Counted from the first letter of the stretch, positions 8,338 through 20,477 are shown. The stretch: 64,000 bases of DNA from Streptococcus mutans (GCF_006739205.1 NZ_AP019720.1:496001-560000); one strand, 5' to 3'. Notes: a model not told the origin generated them from the letters alone. Made by a program: numbers and translations.

Positions 8338-9165
8338 TTATAAATCAATTTTCAGCAGAATAGGGGTATGGTCTTGACGAGTTCCTGAATCAATCATTTC
8401 AGATTTAAGAATTTTATCGCTTAATCGATTGCTGATTAGCCAGTAGTCAATTCTCCAGCCTGAATTGTTAATCTTGCTGGTCTTGCTGCGCTGAGCCCAC
8501 CAGCTGTAAACATTAGGCACATCCCCATGAATATAGCGGAAAGTGTCAGTAAAGCCTTGTTCCAATAAATGAGTAAAGCCAGCCCGTTCTTCATCTGTAA
8601 AGCCTGGTGAACGGCGATTGGAAGAAGGATGAGCGAGGTCAATTTCCTTGTGGGCAACATTATAGTCGCCTGTTGCCAGAACAGGTTTTTGCTTATCTAA
8701 TTGAGCTAGATAAATGGCATACTTTTCATCCCAAATTTGACGATCATCAAGGCGTTTAAGGCCATCACCAGCATTTGGTGTATAAACCTGAGTAACAAAG
8801 AAATCATCAAATTCTAAGGTAATGATACGCCCTTCGTCATCCATGGTTGCAGGAGCGCCGATTTCTGGATAGGTGATAGTAGGTTGCAAGTTTGATTTGT
8901 AGAGAAACATGGTTCCAGCGTAACCTTTACGCGCAGGTTCCACTGAAGAACGCCAAACAACATCATAGTCGGGGAAATAATCCTTGAGAATACGCAAATG
9001 TTTTTTCGTGGGACCTTTGGCAGATAGCTTTGTCTCCTGAATAGCCAAGATATCGGCATCTTGTTCCATAAGTGTATCCAGAACAGCACGTGAAAGTAAA
9101 GCACGCGCAGAATCGCTGGTCAGGGCAGCGTTGAGGGAATCAATGTTCCATGAGATAAGTTTCAT
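8338..9165 (-). CDS. exoA: Exodeoxyribonuclease III / AP endonuclease
   Basis: An exonuclease III family Mg-dependent AP endonuclease and 3' exonuclease. The 275-aa protein begins MKLISWNIDSLNAAL and shows the metal-binding Glu in AIQETKLS, the catalytic Tyr in VYTPNAG, the Asp/Asn pair in GDYNVAHKEID, and the terminal His in DHTPILL. Convergent with nth; both act in base-excision repair. The 223-bp stretch upstream (9166-9388) holds no gene I can see beyond its probable promoter. Confidence 0.95.
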   Translation of the reverse strand: MKLISWNIDSLNAALTSDSARALLSRAVLDTLMEQDADILAIQETKLSAKGPTKKHLRILKDYFPDYDVVWRSSVEPARKGYAGTMFLYKSNLQPTITYPEIGAPATMDDEGRIITLEFDDFFVTQVYTPNAGDGLKRLDDRQIWDEKYAIYLAQLDKQKPVLATGDYNVAHKEIDLAHPSSNRRSPGFTDEERAGFTHLLEQGFTDTFRYIHGDVPNVYSWWAQRSKTSKINNSGWRIDYWLISNRLSDKILKSEMIDSGTRQDHTPILLKIDL

Positions 9166-9388
9166 TATTAAGATATTAAGTCCATCCAGTAAGTGATCAG
9201 CATAAGGTTATGTGCCTGCACACCAACTGCTCTATCTAAATACTCAGACTGTAGGACGGGCTTTCTTCCTTTCTAGTCTTGCCTTTTATTTATCATTCTT
9301 TTATTTTATCAAAAAATGGCTGAACAAGCGAGTTTGGGGTTTGTAAAAAGACAGTCAAGATGTATAATACTAACAAAAGGAGAGAAAA

Positions 9389-9634
9389 ATGGTGAGACTT
9401 CTATTGCATATCATTTTATTAGTTTTCTTTATTTGGTACCTCATCAGAATTCTTCGTCTTTGGGGCAAGCAGTCGGCAGATGAACCTTTGTGGGTACCTA
9501 AAAAAATTGGTGTGGGAATTAGTTTAAATCCAAGGAATACGCTTGGTTTTTGGATAAGTCTGCTTGTGACACTATCTGTGCTTATTATCCTTATTGTCTT
9601 GATAATATTTTACTTTCTGGCAGAAGGTGAGTGA
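9389..9634 (+). CDS. Small two-helix membrane protein (DUF5808-like)
   Basis: An 81-aa protein with a hydrophobic helix at residues 3-22, a hydrophilic centre containing LWVPKKIGVGISLNPRN, and a second long hydrophobic helix at about 53-77. The central motif resembles the DUF5808 pattern (x-W-V-P-K-x-x-G-x-G-x-x-L-N) as I remember it, a domain often found with SdpI-like membrane proteins. That fits the SdpR/SdpI pair directly downstream. SD AGGAG is well placed. No function can be assigned. Confidence 0.7.
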   Translation: MVRLLLHIILLVFFIWYLIRILRLWGKQSADEPLWVPKKIGVGISLNPRNTLGFWISLLVTLSVLIILIVLIIFYFLAEGE

Positions 9635-9662
9635 GAGCATTAGTTTTTCTTTTTTGGGAACT

Positions 9663-9682
9663 ATTTAGAAAAAAGTCTAAAT
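9663..9682. promoter_or_regulatory. Upstream operator dyad of the ArsR-SdpI operon
   Basis: ATTTAGA-aaaaag-TCTAAAT is a perfect 7-6-7 inverted repeat lying 5 bp upstream of the -35 element. The same half-sites recur at 9718-9737. Confidence 0.85.
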
Positions 9683-9687
9683 AATTG

Positions 9688-9715
9688 TTGCAATTTATAG
9701 CAAAAGTGTTATAAT
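9688..9715 (+). promoter_or_regulatory. Promoter of the ArsR-SdpI operon
   Basis: TTGCAA (9688-9693), 16 bp, TATAAT (9710-9715). It is bracketed on both sides by identical-half-site dyads. Confidence 0.85.
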
Positions 9716-9717
9716 CT

Positions 9718-9737
9718 ATTTAGAAATAATTCTAAAT
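9718..9737. promoter_or_regulatory. Downstream operator dyad over the transcription start
   Basis: ATTTAGA-aataat-TCTAAAT, same half-sites as the dyad at 9663, centre-to-centre 55 bp. It covers the predicted +1, so binding by the ArsR-type repressor would block transcription. Confidence 0.85.
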
Positions 9738-9752
9738 ACTGAAGGAGTCATC

Positions 9753-10031
9753 ATGGGATTTGCTGAAACGTTTAAGGCTTTGTCAAATCCAATTCGACGC
9801 GATATTCTAGATTTACTAAAGTTGGGGCAATTATCAGCTGGTGAAATTTCTAGTCATTTTGAACTAGCGGGAGCTACTATTTCGCACCATCTTAGTGTCT
9901 TGAAAAAAGCAGATTTGGTACGAGAAACACGAGAGAAGAATTTTATTTACTATGAACTCAATACCTCGGTTTTGGAGGATATGATGGTCTGGTTGGCTGA
10001 TTTGAAAGGAAATACGCATGATGAAGATTGA
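9753..10031 (+). CDS. ArsR/SmtB-family autorepressor (SdpR type)
   Basis: A 92-aa winged-helix repressor. FKALSNPIRRDILDLL (residues 6-21) and the recognition helix region GATISHHLSVLKKADLV are the classic ArsR pattern. No metal-binding cysteines are present (no CxC or C-rich motif), so it is not a metal sensor of the ArsR/CadC type. Its pairing with an SdpI-like gene matches the B. subtilis sdpRI arrangement, where SdpR represses its own operon. SD AAGGAG; the stop overlaps the next gene by 14 nt. Confidence 0.9.
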   Translation: MGFAETFKALSNPIRRDILDLLKLGQLSAGEISSHFELAGATISHHLSVLKKADLVRETREKNFIYYELNTSVLEDMMVWLADLKGNTHDED

Positions 10032-10659
10032 TAAAAAATTATTAGTGTTGACAAGTTTGATTATTCTGCTGCCTGTCTTGTTAGGTTGTTTCTTTTGGTC
10101 ACAGCTGCCAAAAACGATAGCGACGCATTTTGATCTATCAGGTCAAGCTAATGGCTTTAGTAGTCGTTTGTTTGTTGTTTTTGGACTTCCGTTTTTTCTC
10201 TTGTTGCTTCATTGGTTTTGTCTCTTTATGACCAGCAAGGATCCAAAAGCCAATAATGTTAGCTCTAAAATGCATCGTCTGATTTATTGGATTATTCCTT
10301 TGGTATCTTGTTTTGTGATGATTTCGATTTATGGACAGGCTTTTGGCTATTTGAGTAATCATGTTCTGATAGCTAATCTTCTTATAGGAATCCTGTTGAT
10401 TACTATTGGTAATTATATGCCAAAAACCCGTCGTAATTACACCATAGGCATTCGTCTGCCATGGACTTTGGATAATGATGAAAATTGGAACAAAACTCAT
10501 CGATTGGCTGGTAAACTTTGGGTTAGCGGGGGTGTCCTTATTTTCATCAATGCTTTTGTTCAAATCGTCGTTTTGCAGGTGTTTGTCATAGTTTTGGCAG
10601 TTATGATTGTACTGCCCATTCTTTATTCATTTATTCTAAATCAGAAGAAAAAAGTATAG
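10018..10659 (+). CDS. SdpI-family membrane protein (DUF1648 plus SdpI domain)
   Basis: A 213-aa membrane protein with about six hydrophobic helices. The DUF1648 signature PKTIATHFDLSGQANGF lies at residues 31-47. Around residues 140-163 the segment NYTIGIRLPWTL...ENWNKTHRLAG is the SdpI signature. In B. subtilis SdpI is both the immunity protein against the SdpC toxin and a signal transducer that sequesters SdpR. No sdpC-like toxin gene is visible here, so the cue is unknown. Alternative start at 10021. Confidence 0.88.
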   Translation: MMKIDKKLLVLTSLIILLPVLLGCFFWSQLPKTIATHFDLSGQANGFSSRLFVVFGLPFFLLLLHWFCLFMTSKDPKANNVSSKMHRLIYWIIPLVSCFVMISIYGQAFGYLSNHVLIANLLIGILLITIGNYMPKTRRNYTIGIRLPWTLDNDENWNKTHRLAGKLWVSGGVLIFINAFVQIVVLQVFVIVLAVMIVLPILYSFILNQKKKV

Positions 10660-10784
10660 GAAATTGATTTTACAACCGCTGTGTTAAACTGAAATCACTG
10701 CACAATAAAAAAGCAGAACATTTTGAACATACTTTTTTTATCCATTTGGGAAAGAGCAGTTCACTTTTGTTCTAGCTTTTTTTG

Positions 10785-11678
10785 TTATTTCACCTTTTTG
10801 GCCAACAAGGTAGCAAATTGCATTTGCAGGCGATTGCCATTGGCATCGGTTTTATGAAGCTGCCCCAAATCTTCATTATATTTAATCAGATACCATTCTT
10901 TATAATAATCTTTAAGTTCCCCCTTCTTAAAGGTAAAAGGAATGGGACAAGGATAGGATTTGGTATCCATAGCGCAAACGATAAGATTATAGCCGCCAAT
11001 AGCAGTATGTTTTTGCATATCTTTGATAATATCTGGTACAACTGGTCTATTTAAGAACATAAAAACCACTGTTGATAGAATAAAATCATAGGTCTCTTGC
11101 AAATTTGCTGTATTGATATCATACCAGTTAATCTTGCTTGGTAGATTTTCTTCATTGGCTATATTTTTCAGATGAATAAGACTTTGTTCATTGGTATCAA
11201 CAGAAGTGACATCATGTCCTAACATGGTCAAATAGAGGGAATTACGTCCTTGACCGGATCCAAGGTCTAGTATTTTACTGTTTTCTTTTAAATAAGGTGC
11301 CGAGAAAAGGACTTCTGAATGTGTCTTGGTCATCCCATATTTTTTGTTAAAATAATCTCCCTTTTGACAGTAAAGGGTAAGGTGACATTCCAAATCATTA
11401 GAAGCAGGTTCAATTTTATAGCAAACTTGAGGTTGAATAAAAGGCATTTGGGAATCCTTATCAAAAGTCAGCTTTTCTAAAACATGATCATCTTTATCAA
11501 AAAAATAAACATCAAGCTTTCCAGAAAGGACAGTTAACTGTTCCCAAGTTCCGACTTTAGTGTTGTGCGGGTTTAAAAGTGTTTCTGGGATGCTATTGGC
11601 AGTCCAATTAGGAAGACGTTTATAAGCCAGCAGCATATTTGTATTTCTGTTAGGCATCATAGTTATTCTGTTTTTCAT
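10785..11678 (-). CDS. tehB: TehB-type SAM-dependent methyltransferase
   Basis: A tellurite-resistance-type methyltransferase with an N-terminal cupin-like domain (LPNWTANSIPETLL..HNTKVGTWEQLTVL) and a C-terminal methyltransferase domain whose SAM motif I is LDLGSGQGRNSLYL. The domain order and length match H. influenzae TehB. The start is unsure. A -10 hexamer ends only 9 nt before the ATG used here (codon 11676-11678), so the mRNA may be nearly leaderless; later ATGs at 11660, 11657 and 11636 also lack an SD. It may detoxify tellurite, selenite or other chalcogens; the natural substrate is unknown. Confidence 0.85.
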   Translation of the reverse strand: MKNRITMMPNRNTNMLLAYKRLPNWTANSIPETLLNPHNTKVGTWEQLTVLSGKLDVYFFDKDDHVLEKLTFDKDSQMPFIQPQVCYKIEPASNDLECHLTLYCQKGDYFNKKYGMTKTHSEVLFSAPYLKENSKILDLGSGQGRNSLYLTMLGHDVTSVDTNEQSLIHLKNIANEENLPSKINWYDINTANLQETYDFILSTVVFMFLNRPVVPDIIKDMQKHTAIGGYNLIVCAMDTKSYPCPIPFTFKKGELKDYYKEWYLIKYNEDLGQLHKTDANGNRLQMQFATLLAKKVK

Positions 11679-11687
11679 TTGAATTTT

Positions 11688-11693
11688 ATTATA
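11688..11693 (-). promoter_or_regulatory. Extended -10 of tehB
   Basis: On the minus strand TGcTATAAT ends 9 nt before the first ATG of tehB. No strong -35 is seen. Confidence 0.55.
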
Positions 11694-11801
11694 GCACAAG
11701 TTTTTGAAGTATGCCTAGTCTAACGTTTTTAAATTAAAGTCAAAAACGCCTTAAATTATGGTAGAATAGATTATGTAATAAAAAGTATTGAGGAGATTAA
11801 C

Positions 11802-12605
11802 ATGAATCAAAACGAGTGGTTAAATCAATTTCGTTCTGTAAATGGTCGTGAACCAAGTCAAGAAGAGCTTCAGGCAGCTTTTCAAAGAGGAGAATTCAGC
11901 CAAACAGTTCCGGCAGCAAAGAGAAAAATGAAGACCTCTACCATTGTTATCATTAGTGTAATAAGTATTCTTGCTGCTTTATTGTTGATTGCAGGCGGAG
12001 GCACTGTTTACTACTATGTTTCTGGGAATGCAGATGGTGTTTGGGAAAATACGTACTCTTACTATTATAGTTCTAAGAAACATCGTTGGGTTAGTGCAAC
12101 TAGAGAAAATAAGCAAAATAATTTTGAAGATGAGACATTCTTAGATATTAAAAAGAATTCGGTAAAAACTTATAGTTACTATGTTGCCAAAAATTCTGAA
12201 GACTTTACTTCAACTAGCAGTTATAGCCATATCCGATCAATGTATAAGACAAATATTTGGCAAAGAAAATTTGATCTGAGTATTACACAAGCTGAATATA
12301 TGAAAGACATCAGGAAATACATCAATAACTTTTTCAAAACACAGTACACCTCTGACCAAGATTTGAAAGAGCTGCAAGATAATTATAAAAAGACCTATAA
12401 AGAAATTAAAAAAGGAAAAGTAACTTATCAAAGAAAGGGGAAGCAACTAATCGTTAAAACTTACAATAAAAAAGGTAGATTAATAGAACAAGATGTTTAT
12501 ATTAAACGAACAGGAAAAGCAGTGACGAAGTTATATCACAATTATCGTAAAGCAGAAAAAGCTGAACGTGCACGGTTAGATAAATTAAATGCAATGTCTT
12601 ACTAA
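11802..12605 (+). CDS. Single-pass membrane protein of unknown function
   Basis: A 267-aa protein. A short cytoplasmic domain (residues 1-45, NEWLNQFRSVNGREPSQEEL...) precedes one strong transmembrane helix at about residues 46-70 (TIVIISVISILAALLLIAGGG). The rest is hydrophilic, Lys/Tyr-rich and probably extracellular, with no catalytic motif I recognise. The N-terminal segment looks like a small domain shared by other streptococcal membrane proteins. SD GAGGAG before the ATG; own promoter likely. Function unknown. Confidence 0.8.
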   Translation: MNQNEWLNQFRSVNGREPSQEELQAAFQRGEFSQTVPAAKRKMKTSTIVIISVISILAALLLIAGGGTVYYYVSGNADGVWENTYSYYYSSKKHRWVSATRENKQNNFEDETFLDIKKNSVKTYSYYVAKNSEDFTSTSSYSHIRSMYKTNIWQRKFDLSITQAEYMKDIRKYINNFFKTQYTSDQDLKELQDNYKKTYKEIKKGKVTYQRKGKQLIVKTYNKKGRLIEQDVYIKRTGKAVTKLYHNYRKAEKAERARLDKLNAMSY

Positions 12606-12979
12606 AGAACAAAAAACAATTTTTAATGATATTGCCGTTTTAAACTTTAATTGATAAAGAAAGACTAGGGATCAATGGTCAAACAGTTCAAAAAGTTGGA
12701 TAACCAGCTTCTTGCGGCCTATACAAATGTCCTGGTCTTTTTATAACCAGTTTATTCTACCGTATTTACAATAAATGAATAATTTAGAGAATTATAGAAT
12801 CAATGGTTGTGGTCACAAAGATTAGTTAGATTTTAAAGATAGGTAATCCTTTACCAGAAAAGGACGGAATTGAACAAAATTTAGATCAGAGCACATGCCT
12901 TCTTGATGGCAGCTGGCATAATGGACAAAGGAAACTTGAGAGATATTGCAATTTTTCTATAATAGATAGAGGAAATAGG
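12606..12979 (+). promoter_or_regulatory. Gene-free stretch ending in the DUF3290 promoter
   Basis: No open reading frame worth calling. A hairpin-like ACCAG ... CTGGT followed by CTTTTT at about 12702-12743 may end the preceding transcript. At the right end TTGAGA (12936-12941), 16 bp, TATAAT (12958-12963) forms a good promoter for the DUF3290 gene at 12980. The middle could be gene debris, but I cannot name it. Confidence 0.6.
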
Positions 12980-13435
12980 ATGACATTTTATTCATATAAT
13001 TATGTTTTAAGTCGAATTAATCAACAAAACTGGATAACTGTAACGATTTCAGCTTTACTGCTTCTCGTAACAGGCTTTTTTGCCTTTAAAGCTTATCGTA
13101 ACAAACGGGATACAAAATTCCGTGAATTGGTAATTATCTCTATACTGTCGTTGTTTGCGGTAATTTTAATAGGCATTAGTACCTTTCAAACCAATCAAGC
13201 TTCCAACAATCAATTTCAAACTTCTCTTCATTTTATCGAAGTGATTTCGAAAGATCTGGGAGTTGACAAATCAGAGGTCTATGTTAATACTTCGGCAGCA
13301 ACGGACGGGACGATCGTAAAGGTCGGGAAGAATTTTTACCGAGCTATGAGTGGCAGTAATCCTGACAAATATTTGCTTGAAAAAATCGAATTGCATAAGA
13401 CGACAGATATCGAATTGGTGGAGGCTGAAAAATGA
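12980..13435 (+). CDS. DUF3290 family membrane protein
   Basis: A 151-aa protein with two transmembrane helices (about residues 19-37 and 49-67) and a hydrophilic C-terminal domain. The pattern (short N-terminus, two helices, then ISKDLGVDKSEVYVNT) is that of DUF3290, which in lactic acid bacteria almost always precedes a DUF421 (YetF-like) gene. That is the case here, with an ATGA overlap, so the two proteins probably work together. Function unknown; the partner is frameshifted in this sequence. Confidence 0.82.
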   Translation: MTFYSYNYVLSRINQQNWITVTISALLLLVTGFFAFKAYRNKRDTKFRELVIISILSLFAVILIGISTFQTNQASNNQFQTSLHFIEVISKDLGVDKSEVYVNTSAATDGTIVKVGKNFYRAMSGSNPDKYLLEKIELHKTTDIELVEAEK

Positions 13436-14063
13436 TGTTGAATTATCTGGAAATCCTTATTAAACTAGTACTTGGTTTATTTCACTCGTTTTTGTCATTA
13501 ATGTGACAGGAAAAGGTAATCTGGCGCCAAATTCAGCAACCGACCAGATTCAAAACTATGTTCTCGGTGGGATTATTGGTGGAGTGATTTATAATTCAGC
13601 TATTACCATTCTTCAATATTGTGTGATTTTATTGATTTGGACGATCTTGGTTTTGAGTTTAAAATGGTTGAAAACGAATAATCACTTTGTCAAACGTGTG
13701 ATTGATGGGAAACCGATTGTTTTAATTAAACGTGGTCAATTGGATGTGGAAGCCTGTCGTTCTGCAGGGTTAGCCGCCTCAGATGTAGCACTCAAACTTC
13801 GTGGACAAGGAATTTATCAAATCAAACAAGTTAAACGAGCTATTTTGGAACAAAATGGTAAACTCATTGTCGTGCAGGCTGGTGAAGAAAATCCAAAATA
13901 TCCGGTCATTACCGATGGAGTGATACAACTGGAAGTTTTAGAATCCATTGACAAAACAGAAGAGTGGTTAGTGGAAAGATTAGCTAAAGACGGCTATAAC
14001 AATGTTTCGGAGATTTTCATTGCAGAATATGAAAATGGGAATTTGAGCATTGTAACCTATTAA
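13432..14063 (+). pseudogene. DUF421/YetF-like membrane protein gene with a frameshift
   Basis: The gene starts at ATG 13432, overlapping the DUF3290 stop, with SD GGAGG. The first frame reads MMLNYLEILIKLVLGLF and then dies at a TGA at 13504. Restoring one T in the TTT run at 13480-13482 would give ..GLFSLVFVINVTGKGN.. and join the long downstream frame (from 13503). The downstream frame has the DUF421 features: hydrophobic helices, GKPIVLIKRGQLDVEACR, and a C-terminal YetF-type domain. Either a recent loss, a sequencing error in a homopolymer, or slippage. Without the first helix the remainder is unlikely to insert correctly. Confidence 0.8.
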
Positions 14064-14080
14064 ATTAAGGGTCACATTAC

Positions 14081-14108
14081 TTGACATAATAAATAAAAAT
14101 GGTATACT
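14081..14108 (+). promoter_or_regulatory. Promoter of the CsbD gene
   Basis: TTGACA (14081-14086), 16 bp, TATACT (14103-14108): the best sigma-A promoter in this accessory block, followed by SD AAGGAGG. Confidence 0.85.
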
Positions 14109-14135
14109 AAAAGCAACAGACAAGGAGGTTTTATT

Positions 14136-14336
14136 ATGGGTCTGGAAGAAAAGTTAAATCAAGCTAAAGGTGCTATTAAACAAGGTGCTGGTAAGCTCAC
14201 TTCAGATAAAAAGGTCGAGACTGAAGGTGCTATTGAAAAAACAGTTGCTAAAGCAAAAGACAGCATCAAAGATATCAAGGACGGTGTAGAAGGTGCTGCT
14301 GAAGGTATTAAAAGTACCTTTTCTAACAAAGAATAA
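14136..14336 (+). CDS. CsbD-family stress protein
   Basis: A 66-aa, highly charged, Lys/Ala/Gly-rich helical protein. EEKLNQAKGAIKQGAGKLT is the CsbD signature. In B. subtilis and others CsbD-like proteins are induced by general stress; the molecular role is unknown. Streptococci lack sigma-B, and here the gene has a strong vegetative-type promoter and its own hairpin terminator, so it is monocistronic. Confidence 0.88.
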   Translation: MGLEEKLNQAKGAIKQGAGKLTSDKKVETEGAIEKTVAKAKDSIKDIKDGVEGAAEGIKSTFSNKE

Positions 14337-14352
14337 TCTAAATATAAAAGAG

Positions 14353-14402
14353 CAGAAATCCTATCTAATTAGTAGTAGAATTAGTTAGAACTTCTGTCTT
14401 TG
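14353..14402 (+). terminator. Hairpin after the CsbD gene
   Basis: CAGAA..CTAATT pairs with AATTAG..TTCTG across AGTAGTAG, followed by TCTTT. The T-tract is short, so strength is uncertain. Confidence 0.6.
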
Positions 14403-14445
14403 GTGCTCAATATTAACTGTAGTGGATGACTGCTAACTAAGCATG

Positions 14446-14474
14446 AGAGAGAATCAGATTGGTTCTCTCTTTTG
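14446..14474 (+). terminator. Second terminator-like hairpin
   Basis: AGAGAGAA/TTCTCTCT with a 9-nt loop, then TTTTG. It borders the ISL3 transposase remnant and may have come with it. Confidence 0.65.
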
Positions 14475-14660
14475 TGATGTTCAAAACAATGAGAATTTTC
14501 GTTTTGAAGCCCTTGAAATTACGAAAGTCGAAAACTTAACGTTTGATATCCTTGATGAGCTTATTGATTTCCTCTAAGTTGGCATTGGAATAAGGGCATT
14601 GGTGATATAAGATTTGTATTTCAGAAGGGTTCTGGAGACTATTTTTTCATCATGCGTTTG
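14475..14660 (-). pseudogene. Remnant of an ISL3-family transposase (C-terminal end)
   Basis: On the minus strand two joined frames give TLLKYKSYITNALIP, then NANLEEINKLIKDIKR, a TAA, then VFDFRNFKGFKTKILI. This is the conserved C-terminal region of ISL3/IS1167-type transposases, as I know it (..NAKLEATNNLIKxIKR..FGFRNFxNFKxRI..). It has a 1-nt frameshift near 14585 and a nonsense codon, and the rest of the element is gone. No terminal repeats were found. It lies between the CsbD gene and metG. Confidence 0.8.
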
Positions 14661-14682
14661 TCGTGAGAAATGATACGTTCTT

Positions 14683-14710
14683 TTTCAAAGCTTGTGAAAT
14701 ATGCTATAAT
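14683..14710 (+). promoter_or_regulatory. Promoter of metG
   Basis: TTTCAA (14683-14688), 16 bp, TATAAT (14705-14710) with an extended TGc. It predicts an unusually long leader of about 190 nt. Confidence 0.65.
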
Positions 14711-16917
<2,207 letters not shown>

Positions 16918-17680
16918 TGTGGTGTCTCTCTTGTTTTTGTAATAATAGCAGATGCTATTATTCGGAAGTTTAATAGATATTAAAAATAAAAAGGTTTCAA
17001 AAATCTTTTTTTGAGCCTAAGGTTTCAAATCTTCCAAGTGGTAGAAATAGGTCTTGCTTCGAAGTTATGATTAGGATAACAAGCGGGAAAAAAGGAAGCG
17101 CAGAAAATCATCTGTGAAATTAGAGAAATCAATTTTAAAGAAAAGGAAAGCTTGGGGATACTTTTGCCTTATGGCTCCTCATCTTGTTTTTTGAAATTGA
17201 TGTTCTTATCCCTATTTTGATTCATTTTTATCATCATAAATTGTTACAGAGCCTTGCCTTATGGATGCTTTGAATCATTTAGTGATGACTAACCTGCTGA
17301 CCAATTTGTTGTTTTTAATTGTGGGTTTAGGCTATGGTGTTACCTTTGTTTTGATGAAAGAAATTTTGGCTGGTCTGTCGTTCGGCCACAACGGCGCTTC
17401 TCTTTATGAATGGCAGTTGGTTGCTTCTAATCTTTACAGGAGTGATAGTTTACGAAGAAGTCTTTGAACAGTCATTTTCATGTTTGCGTGGTTAAAGAAT
17501 CTCTACAGTCTACTGTTATCTGTTTGCCTTACCCTGAATAATTAGTTATTATATCGTATGGTTCAAAAATGTTTCCCGAGGAAGCAGAAACGAAGAGGTC
17601 AAAAAATAAACCAGAAGATACAGTCTGTCAAGCGGATAGTAACAAGAAGTCAGACAGAAAATTGATGATAGGAGATAAAA
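16918..17680 (+). pseudogene. Gene-poor stretch with debris of a membrane-protein gene
   Basis: Right after metG is a perfect hairpin AATAATAGC/GCTATTATT (16941-16962) without a T-tract. From about 17150 two frames encode hydrophobic segments: LGDTFALWLLILFF and IDVLIPILIHFYHH in one, ending TGA, then NHLVMTNLLTNLLFLIVGLG (about 17273-17332) in another. After that, FTGVIVYEEVFEQSF appears in a third. The frames join into one decayed polytopic membrane protein. I cannot name the family. A 68-aa reading frame (17261-17467) is probably not a real gene. Confidence 0.55.
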
Positions 17681-19571
<1,891 letters not shown>

Positions 19572-19580
19572 GAGGCTGTT

Positions 19581-20132
19581 ATGGATTTTGAAGAAAAGAC
19601 CATTAAGCGCCAACCGATTTTTAATGGACAGATTTTTAAGGTTGCTGTTGATAATGTTCAGTTACCCAATCAGTTGGGGACTGCCAAACGTGAATTGATT
19701 TTTCATCGTGGAGCTGTGGCAGTATTGGCTGTGACACCTGAGAATAAATTGGTAATCGTCAAGCAATATCGCAAAGCAATAGAAAAAATATCTTATGAAA
19801 TTCCAGCAGGCAAATTGGAAATTGGTGAGAATGGAACAGAAAAAGAAGCAGCTCTGCGTGAATTAGAAGAAGAAACTGCTTATACAGGCGACCTCAAATT
19901 GATTTACGAATTTTATACAGCCATTGGTTTTTGTAATGAAAAAATTAAGCTTTATTTGGCTACTAATTTAGAAAAGGTTGACAATCCTCGTCCACAAGAT
20001 GATGACGAGGTCATTGAACTTTTTGAATTAACTTATGATGAATGTATGGAATTGGTCAGATCAGGAGATATTGAAGATGCAAAAACGTTAATTGCTCTTC
20101 AATACTTTGCTCTGCATTTTAAGGATAAATAA
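19581..20132 (+). CDS. Nudix hydrolase, probable ADP-ribose pyrophosphatase
   Basis: A 183-aa Nudix enzyme. The Nudix box is present as GKLEIGENGTEKEAALREL followed by EEETAY (about residues 74-98); the usual Gly near its end is Ala. The N-terminal strand pattern and the upstream IPAGKLE are those of ADP-ribose diphosphatases (NudF type). SD AGGAGG sits 9 nt after the glmU stop. It probably clears ADP-ribose or nucleotide sugars. Confidence 0.9.
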   Translation: MDFEEKTIKRQPIFNGQIFKVAVDNVQLPNQLGTAKRELIFHRGAVAVLAVTPENKLVIVKQYRKAIEKISYEIPAGKLEIGENGTEKEAALRELEEETAYTGDLKLIYEFYTAIGFCNEKIKLYLATNLEKVDNPRPQDDDEVIELFELTYDECMELVRSGDIEDAKTLIALQYFALHFKDK

Positions 20133-20143
20133 GGAGAAATGTT

Positions 20144-20467
20144 ATGGGAAAGCCCCTGTTAACAGATGAAATGATTGCTCGAGCCAATCGTGGCGATAAG
20201 TCCTATGATAAGGGTCATTTTGACTCAGAAGAGACCATTGTCATTTCAACAGATAATCAGATACCTCAATCAAGTTATGATAAAACGCGTGATTTGAATG
20301 AAAACTATGACGATTATGATTATGAAGACTATGATGAAGAACCTATTATCAAAAGTCGCCGCATTGAAAATGCGAAACGTGGTAAATTTCAGTCTAAATT
20401 AAATTGGATTTTAATAGGAGTCGTTCTTCTTTTAGCCTTTTTAGCTTATGCAATCTTTAAACTATAA
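20144..20467 (+). CDS. macP: MacP, cell-wall synthase accessory phosphoprotein
   Basis: A 107-aa protein with a cytoplasmic N-terminal segment MGKPLLTDEMIARANRG, an acidic Tyr/Asp-rich centre, SRRIENAKRGKFQSKLN, and one C-terminal transmembrane helix (about 86-106). This matches pneumococcal MacP, a membrane cofactor that activates the class A synthase PBP2a and is phosphorylated by StkP on Thr32. Here the aligned threonine is Thr31 (DSEETIVI). The position between the Nudix gene and mtnN is also conserved. Function is inferred from that homologue. Confidence 0.85.
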   Translation: MGKPLLTDEMIARANRGDKSYDKGHFDSEETIVISTDNQIPQSSYDKTRDLNENYDDYDYEDYDEEPIIKSRRIENAKRGKFQSKLNWILIGVVLLLAFLAYAIFKL

Positions 20468-20477
20468 AGGAAGAAAA

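Noticed and set aside
10138..10563. 141-aa minus-strand frame opposite sdpI
   Set aside because: Antisense shadow of a clear SdpI-family gene.
10660..10784. Terminator for sdpI and tehB in the convergent gap
   Set aside because: Only A/T-rich partial pairings (AAAAAG..CTTTTT) were found; the inner bases do not pair, so I cannot support it.
16941..16962. Perfect hairpin after metG as an intrinsic terminator
   Set aside because: No T-tract follows the stem, so I do not call it a terminator.
17261..17467. 68-aa frame as an intact small membrane protein
   Set aside because: Hydrophobic homology-like sequence continues in other frames on both sides, so it is better read as debris of a larger gene.
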